This document shows, piece by piece, positions 15,101 to 26,363 of a stretch of 64,000 nt of DNA. A program made the position numbers and the translations under genes. Position 1 is the first letter of the stretch; every line of letters begins with the position of its first letter. The notes beneath the pieces were generated by a model. That model saw nothing but the letters and a program-made list of their open reading frames with translations, was not told where the DNA came from and made no database searches. Source of the stretch: Albula goreensis (Eukaryota; Chordata; Actinopteri; Albuliformes; Albulidae); NCBI GenBank assembly GCA_022829145.1, contig CM040743.1, positions 12,170,146 to 12,234,145 on the forward strand, in the 5' to 3' direction.

Positions 15101-16290
15101 GCGGTTATTCCACTGGCCTCAGGTCCCTCTTTGTTGAGATAACAGAGTGCTGCTGTGACCTCCTAAGGGAATGTGAGTGTAGTAGTAGCACTTCTCCATG
15201 CCTCAGGAGGATTTCTCTTAGCTGCAATCCCCTACCCGTATGTCAAAACCTGGCTGGTAATGAAATAGGACTGATATGGTTAGAGCAGAAAGATGCAATC
15301 CATATCTTTAATGCCTGGACCGTGTGTAGCACTTTTGTAAAGACACGGGTTTGCACAATCGCAGCACACTTCATGGAGCATTCATTAAAACCTTGCCCGG
15401 AGATACCAAGTCCCTCTCATCCGCACTTAACTGAGCAACAGCAGGTAAACAGCAGAGAAAAGAATATCTCAAGGAGAAAATCCACCTAGCAACAGCAGCA
15501 CTGACAATACCTTATGCGTGACCTTTTCTGTCAGATATTTTTACTTTTTGTATGAGAATATGTATTGGCTTTTTCCAACCTGCAGCATGAATGAAAGGAA
15601 GTCAAGGAACACTCAAAGCTTTGATTTCTGGTTTTGTTTTGAACACCCTGTTTTTTTCTCATTTTCAAAAAGGCAAAATGAAGCAGACATCTTTGAGCAT
15701 ATATGATGAAGATGGTGGAGAAACTGGGCGGGGTTGGGGGACTTCAAAGGTTTCAATTGGTCTTAGAAGTCACCGTATTATCGCCTGAGGGATATTCACC
15801 AGCTTAGTTTTTTGTAGAGGGAACCAAATGGAAGCAGAATAATATGTACTGGGATAATGTTCACAATAAGCCTTATAATTTAAATCCACATAATTATAAC
15901 CTTTTTCCATTTTATTTGTGAACTTCTAACAAAAGGAATGATCGCAGTTTTCCCTTGGTTTCAGCCTTCTCATAAGTATCAATTATGATTAGAATTCTGG
16001 TCAGTAATGCTGATTAAATATATTGCATGATATTCTCAATGTTTCTAATGAATACATGACTTACTATTAGGAGAGCTTATCCAGTAATAATTAACATGTG
16101 ATCTGAATTAAAGTGCTTTATTTCTTTGTCAAACAGCATGTTCTCATTGCAGCTTTTCCTTTGAAAAATAGCAATAATCCTAAAGATGGTCCTGACAATT
16201 TTATTCTCTATAGCTCAGACCTGAGATGACACTTGAGGTTCGCCACTGATTGAAACAAACAAAGTAGCTGATTGCTTAAAGACATCCAAT

Positions 16291-16330
16291 ATTTATTTTA
16301 TTTTATTTTATTTTATTTTATTTTATTTTA
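16291..16330 (+). repeat. (TTTTA)8 repeat
   Basis: About eight near-perfect TTTTA pentamers; the first unit has one T fewer. Confidence 0.93.
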
Positions 16331-19300
16331 ACCACCCCCATCCCACCACACACTCAAGTATTTTGAATGCTGAAATTTTCTCAATAAGGTTGGATGTTCA
16401 GCTGGGCAAAAGTATATCTTTAAAGATGGAACAAATAAAGATGAAGTATTTAGGTTTTCCAATACTGAAAAACTGCTATGACCAATCAAGAGGGGTCACT
16501 GAATCAGTATCCTGAGACAAGTCAGTCAGCTAATTGTTACCCATACATTTAAATTCTCCAGTGTCCTATTTTGACCTGTAAGTGTGAATATAGGAAATAT
16601 GATTACCACGGTGTGGTACATCAAAGGGCTTCAGATTATTTACAGTAGTTAAATAATCCTGAAAGTCCTTATAGACTTTCAATGTCAATGTATATCTGGA
16701 CAGACTTGTTTTATAAACCTTCAGCTCATTGTGATGATATTTGTTATGTTATTTCAGTCAATATTAAATATTGAATATTTATTAAATATTCACACATGTA
16801 AATTACATGACAAGTAAAATTTACTACCTGTGGCTTATGACACTATAGTGAATGGGTAGCTTGAAAATTACAGTAAATCCTTCTTGTTTTTAGTTCTACA
16901 ACAAACTATGCTTTGCAGGGTTTCTGGCTTAATCAGAAAGTAGTGATGATAAATGGTCCCATCATGAAGCCTTAATTGCAACAAAAGCTTAATTTGCAAA
17001 GTAGCTCAGTATAAACCAGTGAGCTTCCTGTATGAAAATTAACATTGCTTTGATATTGCTGTGTAAGTGTTGTGTCACTTTGAGGATGCTACAGACTGCA
17101 GTCAGTTGAAGTTATTTCCAGTTCTTTGGAGGGACATCAAGGTAGCAAAATCATATTCATAATCAGGCAGTGTTAAACCAACCACAATGATTGAATATTG
17201 AATAACTTGAATAACTTGACTTGTTCCCTTTGTGTGGATGTATATTTATGTATCTTCTGCACTGTAAAATCAATTTGATTAAAACTGATCCACATGGCCA
17301 CCACCATACAGTACCTACAAATGCACCTGTCAAAGACATGGGCTAAACATGTAATTCATGATTGATTTTACTATCAATCAATTGACTACTCTTCAAATAA
17401 ACACTATTGATCCCAATGGCAAACTGAATAAAGTAATGACTGTATGAATGCATACAGCATAGATCACCTGTGATTTATAACAAAAAATTCAGGCTCTGTA
17501 CACCAAGATCAAACCATTCACAACTGATTAAAGTGGAGATTCTCAGCCTATATTCAGGGTTATTTTTATACATTTCAGTTTCTCCATGTAGAAATGACAG
17601 CGTGAGTTATATATAGTGTTTATGACTAGAATAGGGTGTCTGACTTCATTTGTGGTATCAAAAAATATAATTCTCCCTTAGCTGCAAAACCCTTAACCTA
17701 GATGGCTACGGTTTTTCCAACTGTCTTAAAATGATCATACTGAAGTCATCAACACTGTAAACATATCCAAAATTACTAGATTTCAGGTTTATTTTTTGGA
17801 GTTAGATTCTTCTATTTTTAGACCTGGATTTTTTGACAACATGGACTCAGATGAGTGAACAGGATCTTGGTGATTTAAAGATACAATAGGCGCCTCTAAT
17901 AGCCACGCAATAAAATGCATTAACAATCTCAATGAATCCATAGTGCCCCTCTCCCTTCTCTGTGAATGGTCTGACTTGGTTTGCTGTGTGACTGTATGAC
18001 AGCCAATGAGTTTCACAAAGTTGCAGCTGCACGTTCTTCAAAACTAACCAGGAGCAAAAACGCAAAGTTTTCATGCTACACCAAAATCAGCATTGCTAGA
18101 CTGTGATAACAAATATATAGATGGATGGATTGATTGAATAACCAACCAGAACTTGACAATCTGAAAAATATATCTTATAAAGATATTTTGCTCTTAGCTT
18201 GTGCCACACCAGACATTTCAGTGGTGAAGAGAAAGTTAGAGATTTTGTGGTTCTTTTTTCCTCTCTCAACTGAATATGCTAACATAACCATACAAATTCA
18301 TGAAGCCAGCGAGATAGCTTAAGCATGCATAATTCAGATTAAATAATAATGTGAGTTAACACCAATGCATTAGTTTGGTTACATGCTCATGTCATAGCAC
18401 ACTCAGTTTTCAGTTTTTATATTTACAATATTTTCAGTAGTGATTCCCAAAACATGCTCTAAATATCCGGTACTGCAACTCTCCAGGATGCCGGCCTATG
18501 CAGTCCAGAGGCAGAGTGAATGGGCCAAGTTACATGGTCATCTGCCAGTCAGCCAGGAAAGGCAAAACAAGAGGAAAGAAGGGCAGAGATTATTGTCCTG
18601 GAGGGAAGCTTTTAGGGGCCATGGGGCTTTTTCTCCAGACACTGAAAATGGGGCATCAAATTCTCCCTGTGAATGTCTTGCATCTTCATGTCTTTCTGTT
18701 CATTTTCCACACATCCTGGGCAGTATGAAGGCACTTCTGATTACTCCCCTCCTAACTGTGAGTTTCCACATCTATGCGGCTGTGTTCGCTGCATAAAGGC
18801 CCAGTGAACAGAGGGCAGGGAGACTCCTGCTGCAAAGAAACAGCAATCATTTTATTCACACTTCTCAGTAATCCACACCTGCATGTTGTTGTAGAGTCAC
18901 TGTTTTGAGATAATATGGGCCAGAGTATGCAAGCTCATGTTTCAAAAAGTCACTGTATAAAGTAAGTGGTCAACTCACAGTCACAGTATCCAACAGAAAA
19001 TGTAATAGTGCATAAATGCAAACAAAGACAAAAATGAAAGAATAGGTCACTATGTAATATATCAACTCTTATCAGTTGTCTTGTTTTGATTTTTAATAGC
19101 TTGGCAACACTCGTGGCAAAAAGGCTTGGCAGTTCTGAGCTGGAAATGATTTTAGCGCCTCATGACAAGGGCCTCAAGTGATGGGAAATCGTGGGAAGGG
19201 CAGAGCTGAGCTTAACAAATGGCTTGGCAGGATGTGAGCGTTTCTCAGAGCAGACATCCAAGATCTGTCCAATGGGTATATACTCTGGTGTCTTTGGAAA

Positions 19301-19681
19301 TGAGGTTGTTGATATTGTGTCATGGAACGTTTGCAAAATGAAAATATAGACGATGGTTATCATGGAATATAAACAATATCTAAGATTTTTGGCATGAGGA
19401 CAAATAGCATCTTGGGAAAGTGCGCTCATGCATTTTCATTCAATGTAAAGTAATATGAAATTAGCGTGCAAAAAACATTTTGAATCTTCATGCAATCTTC
19501 AGTTTTGATGGTGAATAAAAGGTGAGACTATGTGCTGTATTGGCGTATGAAATTGTTAGACCCTGTGGTTTCTGGTGATTCTGTGAACATGGCTAGCAAA
19601 CAAGCAAAATTTAGGAACTTTGCAGAGAAGCTGTTTTTCCATCATGGATTTTAAAAAAGTCCACCACTGATATTTATTTTC

Positions 19682-19703
19682 TTTTTTTTTTTTTTTTTTT
19701 TTT
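19682..19703 (+). repeat. T22 homopolymer
   Basis: Twenty-two T in a row. It could be the tail of a minus-strand retroposed copy, but no element body was recognised beside it. Confidence 0.9.
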
Positions 19704-20399
19704 GTGGAGGACCTATGGGTCTAATTAGTGCGTTAGTGGGTCTGCAGGCCTGAGCATGGGTTTGCCTATTCAGAACCCCTTATGAGGCCTGACACTGTTT
19801 ACTTTGGAAGCCATTTCCGTGAAATTTCTGCATGATTTGGCACTGACTAGCAGTAAAAGCCGGCCGCTGTATTCAATTAGTTCTGTCTCAGAGGAAGATC
19901 CCCGTTCAGCTTTGTTCCTGAGCCACCCAGTCCCTTTTTAATGTGCGCACAGCACTGCTGAGGGGCTGAGAATTGAGGGCTCACTCAAACAAGCACACAT
20001 GTAGCTCTGCCACTGGGCACACTGCAGTGACATCAGCAGGTCCCTCCCACCCAATGGAAGGAGCCCTCAAGTGATGTTTTGCACAAAAATGCTGCAACAC
20101 TGTGAATCAAGGTGTATGAGCCACACACACAGCTAATGGTCCCAATAAACAGTGTTTTATTTTAAAAAACTTGTAGCATTGTCCCAAAGTCATGTAAATA
20201 CTCCTGAGATTATATGTACATCTAAGATCATAGAACAAACCAATGGTCATCAAAATATCTGTGAGTTTAGCATGTAAAGAACTGTGGAAAAGTAATTGCA
20301 CATACTTGATTTTGGCAATGAATTATTTATGACCTTCAACTAAATAATACAAGATAAAAATATGTAATACTAGATAAAAGAGAACCAGACTTTATAAAT

Positions 20400-20880
20400 G
20401 ACATAGTTTCATTTGCTTAATAAAATATTAAATTGTTATTAAAGACACATCTGGTTTTACCACCTCTAGTAGTTATGACTGCAAACAACTACTTCCTATA
20501 ATTACATCATCGGTCTCCCACAGCACTGTGGAGGAATTTGGCTTGATTCAAGTAGTTCTGTCTGAACTCTGAGATATTTGTGGGTTTCAAGAATAAACTG
20601 TTCATTTTAGGTCATGTCACAACATCTCAATGGGATTTAGGTCTGGACTTTGTCTGAGTCATTCCAGAACATTACATTCCCTATTGTTAACCATTCTAAT
20701 GTGGACTTGCTTGACTATCATTATCTTTTTGCTCAAACCAATTGAGCTTCAGCCTCACCTCACAGACATTGCCTCCAGCCATTCTTCTGATATCCCCAAA
20801 CTTTTTACTCAGCCTAGTACAGAGTTTGGTATTTCCCCTTACATAACAGGACCAATGTTGTCTTAAAATTGGCACCTCAT
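20400..20880 (-). pseudogene. degenerate Tc1/mariner-type transposase fragment
   Basis: On the minus strand, 20652-20620 encodes QSPDLNPIEML, followed after an in-frame stop by HDLK. This is the highly conserved segment around the last catalytic acid of Tc1-like DDE transposases (typically WPSQSPDLNPIENLWHDLK). Upstream on the same strand another frame gives LKLNWFEQKDND, matching the region of the second Asp (usually QQDNDPKH). Downstream sequence also resembles the C-terminus of this family. The frame is broken by several stops and shifts and the element is 5'-truncated. I saw no clear terminal inverted repeats, so both limits are approximate. It is a dead copy. Confidence 0.75.
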
Positions 20881-21049
20881 AGAGACACTTCTGTAGGTAA
20901 ATGACACTTTTACTACACTTACACTAATGTCCTCTTAGGAGATGTAATGATAAGTACAAGAAGAAAATAACCATGACATTTGAAATGACATATGTGTCCT
21001 TCTTGACTCTGATCCCTCCAAATGGATAATAGCAGTTCAGGGATATTTC

Positions 21050-22010
21050 ACCTAAAATCTTACATGCTGCACCTTTAAGGGAGATGCCAAGAGAACAACT
21101 TTGGGAAAATATAGTTGCAAGTAGCCATGAGGGGGCCAAGCAGTCCAGCAGGGCAGAGTCTCCATGGCAACTTGATCTGATCATGTTAAAAGTGTGGCTG
21201 TAAGGACATATAGGACGTTTTATGTCAGTTGACCAAATATAAACTGAGATGTAACTGAGATATGAGCTCACGTCCTGTTTGGGTTGTTTGCCTTTGATTT
21301 TGCTGTAATGGATGAATGTTTTTGAGAATCAAAAATTGCAGCGCCCCACAGAGGTCAAATGACACCAAATTTTTAGCACATCCTCAGGAAGGGGTCCTGA
21401 GTCCATGTACCAAGGGTGATATCAATACATCAAAGCATTGCTGACATATGACTTGACTTCCTGTTTGGCAGCTTTACCACTGATTTCAAATGGCTGTAAC
21501 TGACAGACGGTGAAAATCAAAAATCCATATGATAACATTTGTGAGGCTTGGTCTGGAGATCATCTGTGCCAAATTTGGTGAACATTGGACAACATTTGTG
21601 GTTTGTGAAGAATTTTTAAATTTTTCATAAAATCCAATATGGTGGAAAATCCAATATGGCAGAAACTGACGTCAGAGTGCATTGAACCTGGCTTGATCCA
21701 AGGAATCAAATGGTACCTCATGATTGGAAATTGGGTTGAAAACTCATGTTCTTACTTTGACCAATTGGTGGCGCTTAGAGTGCCCAGGCACAGATATGAA
21801 AGTTGGTGAAAAGAATCAGGGGACTGTCCTCAATCAGTGTGCCAAAACGTTTTACAAGACAATTCAAGGGGCTGTCATAGACTTCAATGGCAGAAGAAGA
21901 TGATTATGCATAATAATAATAATAAGAAGAAGAAGAAGAAGAAGAAAAGGCAAAAACTCATTGGGAGCCTACGCAGCTTCTCTGCTTGGCCCGAAATTAA
22001 TACACCAACT
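21050..22010 (+). repeat. high-copy teleost interspersed repeat with GAA-type tail
   Basis: The sequence has the style of a dispersed teleost repeat: CAGCGCCCCACAGAGGTCAA, phrases such as AAATCCAATATGG duplicated close together, GGTGGCGCTTAGAGTGCC, then GACTTCAATGGCAGAAGAAG running into a TAA/GAA triplet tail and CTACGCAGCTTCTCTGCTTG. I recall similar blocks in many fish genomes but cannot name the family securely. The triplet tail would suit the 3' end of a non-LTR element. The left boundary is uncertain, and it lies directly next to the Tc1-like relic. No intact protein frame is present. Confidence 0.5.
21911..21948 (+). repeat. (TAA)n-(GAA)n triplet tract
   Basis: About four TAA units pass into about eight GAA units. 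It forms the tail of the interspersed repeat around it. Confidence 0.85.
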
Positions 22011-24194
22011 TCCAGTGCACTTCAGTATTTCAACCAGACAAATTACAACCATAACTCTGTTTTAATGCATTGTATTTTAGGAGGATTTAATCCTTAATTA
22101 GCTCAGGGGGCTATATTGTGCCACCTCTGCAGTGTGCAAGTTGAATTAGTCTAATTAGTCTAATTAGGTTACAATGATAGATAGATCTCATTCCATTTCT
22201 GAAGCTATGCAGTCGAATTGTTACTTTGTTAGTGTGCTAGCTTGACTAGTTCTGAATTTGGATAAACTCAACATTTTTCACTGTCCTTGAACTGTAACAC
22301 TATGTGGGCACTGTAGATATTCAAAAGTCATTTTTGCAAGTTTGCTGCAAATGATTTTTTTCATTGCTGATACTAAAATGATTTCCATATAGTCAAAGTG
22401 GCCAAGAAACGATGCTCACCACATTCATTTTAGCGTGACAGTGTTTTCAGACAGTGTTTTTGAATGATGCTTCAAAGCATCATTCTGCATGCTAGCACTG
22501 TGTCTTTCCTATAGATCATTACATTGTGACTGAGGACAGAGATGCTCGACTGACACAGAGGTTCTACTTCTCAAATATATATTCTGTTATTTTGGTGGGG
22601 GGGTACAGTGTGTGCCAATTTCTTTCATAATGATTGTACTTTACTTCTTGTGCTGCATTTGGACCACGAGACTGAATCTGTTTTTTATATAAATTTTCGG
22701 TTTGATCAAAACCACAACTTTTTGGGTTTGCGAATGAAATGTGTATCCGGTGCCTTTGATTTGTGTCACCCATACATGGCTGAACTCTTCAGTTACACAA
22801 CTGAAATTAATGGTGCCATTGCTCTAAAGCAAACATAAACCCCAGACTTTACTTTGGCTCATGAAATGCCTGAGAATGTGTATGGGTCTCTTTTTTAACA
22901 AAGCATGAGATGATAAGATACATCAACAGACAGAACAATGCAATACCCAGGAGCTTCTCATTCTTATAAACATTTAGACATTTTAACGTATATGTACAAT
23001 AAAATGATGTTTAGGTTATACACCGCAACCCTGATTTCAAATCAAAACCAGACTGTGAGAACGCTGCATATCCTCATTTGCCATTATCAAAGCCTTGGTT
23101 CAAGCATAACATACTAAAATATACAGCAAAGGTATTAATACTTTATTTAATATTGCAAAGTGTCATTGTAACAAACCAAAGATATTCACTTTCTGCTTTT
23201 GCGCATAGGATACTATACTGTAGAAATACAGTGAGGTTGTATTTGGCTTAACATCACACTTAAATGCAAGACATATGTTTCTACAGTATATATAGCTGTG
23301 TACCCCCTAGCCTGCTGTATTCATTACAGAAAACAGAGCATGATCTTCCCTCCATCTACAGTTAATGCTGATACAGTGTATATTTGTTCCAGACCACAGT
23401 GTCTATCAACGATATTAACAGCAATCATCTTAGCTGGATAGGCCTTTCAGAATGAATTTTTTGTGATGATGTAACATACAGATGTAACAATTTGCATGAT
23501 GTACAATGTATTACACAAGTATGTTATATAACCATGAATGAATCTCACAAGCAATGAGAGCAAAAACAGGATAGGTGGCAGAATATGTATCCTGGTCCTG
23601 ATTGTGTGCAATCAAAACCTTTTCACAATGAAAACTCTTGCTCTTGCTTGAGTCCTCCATTGTTGACAATGGAAATGTTTGTGTGTTCACATTTCATAAA
23701 TAGCTGCTGCCTCTCTCCTAACAGTATTGGTTGTGACAATTTGAGCAATGAGCATATGTCAATAGTGCAGTCCAGCTACTGTGTTTTAAAAACCCAAATT
23801 AAAGGACTATAAACACAGGCAGGGAGTGTGTACTTGGCAATGAACCTTTTCAGCATTTTTTTCAGAATTTTTTCATGGTCTTCTCATATTTTAACACAAA
23901 AATTTTACCTTTACATTTGCCTCCTGCTTTACATTTTTCAGTCTAATTCAGATTTTAACCATGACTAAAAGCCTTTGCTGGAATGAAAGTAGAATCAAGA
24001 AGATGTGTGACACCCAAAGCTCTGTTTTTGCCCAAAGGCAAACAGAATTACCCGGCCAACCAGAAATTTTAACTTTCATCACCAGCACAGACCACAGGGC
24101 AATATGAGAGAGTGAGTAGGGGAGAACAAGATGTAACAATAAATCTTATTCCATACAATACGAATAACAGTACAAATAGAAGAACCACACAAAA
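22011..24194. other. intergenic, no gene recognised
   Basis: AT-rich sequence between the interspersed repeat and the inferred end of sdc2. It contains the triple TAATTA block and nothing else I can support. Confidence 0.55.
22143..22168 (+). repeat. three tandem 9-bp units with TAATTA cores
   Basis: GAATTAGT, CTAATTAGT and CTAATTAGG in succession, giving two TAATTA homeodomain cores and one degenerate core at 9-base spacing. Confidence 0.7.
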
Positions 24195-26199
24195 TGCACA
24201 AAAATATTAGGCCACAATGTTTATTCAGTAGTGTGTTTCAAATTATAGATACAATACTGTCTGCTTTTTTTGTAAGACTAAAAAAAAGTTACCATTACAG
24301 TCACCTGTGCTTATACAGTATCAGCTATCATCGTCACGCTGTTGTACATAGCTCTTCAGACCCAAACAGGAACAAGCACATTTCAGAATGGTAGGCACTT
24401 CAAAGGCTTAAAACAGTTGTGAATATATATTTATACATATTTTGTTTCATACACTATTAAGCAGTTGGACTCAATGGTCAGATCTCTAATAAAAACAAAA
24501 GACTAAAAAATCTGCCCAAAAAAAAAAAACAAAATGAAAAAATGAAATGTGGCCATAGGAATATGCAGCAATGGTGAGAATACTGTAAGTCTTTGGGTTT
24601 GCTAATGCTTCTCAGTACCGCTCTTCCTTCAGTACCATCTGAGGAGATGTTGGGGTGGAGGGTTGGGTTTGCAGGGAGTACAGCAGCCAGTGGACGGGCT
24701 CAAATGACATGGCCTGGTCTCACTTACTCAACATCATCTTGCGATAACTTCCTGTCTTGCTTGCCCCATTCAAATATTTCTGGGTTTGGCAGTAGGGAGG
24801 TTTCCCTCAACTACTAGAGAAGGTAACTGTTTCTTGGTTCTCTAAATCTTGCCTTAATGGCATGAACCAAGCAATGGTCCAGTTTACAACAGATAGTACT
24901 CTCAGTCTTTGACTGTGGGTGTAACTGAACAAGACACCTGACAGAAGACCTGATGGCCAAAAAATAATGCAACTGGTCCCCTTTGGCCTGACCAGAGTCA
25001 TTTAGTTTACTGGGACATAAATACATAGTTACAGGCCAGGCTACACCCTGTCTGACACAATCTGTCTGACTTCTACAGTAGGACAGATGAGAAAAGGGCT
25101 TTCCATCTGCTTGTCTACGGACACAGCTATTATCCTGGCAGACATTAGCTCCCTGTTTGGATTGGCAACTCTGAAGAGGAACTCAAAATGATGTACAGCA
25201 CACTTGATTGGCTGTGCATGGCCCAATGAGATTCAGTGACAGGGGAGGAGCCTGAGACTCTTAGGCAGGCAATAGAACCACACGTATGATGGGTCTAAAT
25301 CCTACATTCAGGCATTGAGTGAGAGAATGGTAATTAGTTGGACAAAAATGTACCGTATTAGAAAGCAGATCTCATCAAGTCAATAACAAATCCACAAGTA
25401 CCCAGCAAATCCAGCCATACCCAAGTATGGCTGAGTATTTCCATGTCTCATATTTAAAACCAGTTACCTTTGAACCTGTATGCTGCATTTTGTAACAATC
25501 TACAATTACATTAAGATAAAACAAAACAAAATAATTCAATAGTGAAATGCTCACCTTTTCCTAATTTTATATGAAAGCAAGAAACAAAAACATTGTAATC
25601 TGAAGGGAAAATATCATTTACATAAACTGTTATCTGAGTTAATATGAAGACAGTACAGCTTCATGAAAACTACAGAAAGGCAATTTTAACATCTGAAAAC
25701 AGATAAATTAATGAAATACACCTTTAAGATCAACTTCAGACATGCTATAACAAAATGAAAAAGAAAAAGGATACAGAACAATTATATTCAATTATTTCCA
25801 CTTTAAATTTTTTCTTTACAAATACATACTGCTACAGTTAAAAAGTAGTCAGTGACTAAAAACAGCTTCTTTGAAATATGTCATCAATTTCCTTACCATT
25901 ATAAACTGTTGTTTTTCTGTCCACCTCTTAAAATAATACACAAGTGTTTAAATACAATGGGATTTGTCATAAAATCAGCCATGTTTGGCTTTTTATTAAA
26001 AAAGAGAAATGATAATTAAAGGTCTTTATTACATTACTCTATGCAAAAGCTTTCTTTAATGTAATATTTCCCCAATAATTTATTTTTCTAACAATGTACC
26101 TTATTTGACAAGTTCAACATTGTCAACAATATGAGTGTTTATCTCTTGTTTTATTATATTTTTTGGGTTGCTGTTGTGGTTTTTCTGTGGGGGCATGGT
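24195..26199 (-). other. sdc2: probable sdc2 3' UTR
   Basis: AT-rich sequence without convincing frames follows the sdc2 stop. The leftward extent is inferred from a canonical AATAAA (24225-24220 on the minus strand) followed by a T/GT-rich stretch. That gives a UTR of about 2 kb, a length usual for syndecan-2 in vertebrates. Closer AATAAA hexamers (for example around 26018 and 26080) could serve a short form. There is no transcript evidence. Confidence 0.4.
24220..24225 (-). terminator. candidate distal poly(A) signal of sdc2
   Basis: AATAAA on the minus strand, with a U/GU-rich stretch (TTTTGTGTGGTTCTTC) about 25-40 bases downstream that could act as the cleavage-enhancing element. It is the best signal at the expected distance, but not proven. 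Confidence 0.35.
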
Positions 26200-26363
26200 T
26201 TATGCATAAAACTCCTTGGTGGGGGCTTTCTGATAGGCCGCTCCAGAGGGCTTCCGCTCTCCTAGGTCATAGCTCCCTTCATCCTTCTTCCTCATGCGAT
26301 AAACCAAGAGGAGGATGAGGAATATGGCGAAAAGAAAGCCAATCACTCCACCGGCAATAACCG
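26200..26363 (-). CDS. sdc2: sdc2 exon 5: transmembrane and cytoplasmic domains
   Basis: Last coding exon. The acceptor is a pyrimidine-rich stretch ending TTGCAG, with the exon starting at 26363. The first two bases complete an Ala codon begun in exon 4 (G+CG). It encodes 53 further residues and stops with TAA at 26202-26200. The helix begins [20 protein letters not shown] and contains the GxxxG-type dimerisation motif typical of syndecans. The conserved C1 ([12 protein letters not shown]) and C2 (EFYA) blocks flank the V region that names the paralogue: [15 protein letters not shown] is syndecan-2-like, with a Gly where I recall Ser in human. EFYA is the type II PDZ ligand known to bind syntenin and CASK in this family. 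Confidence 0.97.

Larger units (their letters stand above)
5406..20399. other. intergenic, no gene recognised
   Basis: This 15-kb stretch has no exon I can identify on either strand. The longest frames (120 codons at 7172 plus strand, 118 codons at 18440 plus strand, 117 codons at 13958-14311 minus strand) have no known motif, no flanking splice signals and ordinary base composition, so they look like chance. It holds a SINE-like trace near 9050, a TTTTA repeat at 16291 and a poly-T run at 19682. A GC-richer block at 19705-20060 may be conserved non-coding DNA. The expected downstream neighbour in mammals (carboxypeptidase Q) was looked for and not found. Confidence 0.55.
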
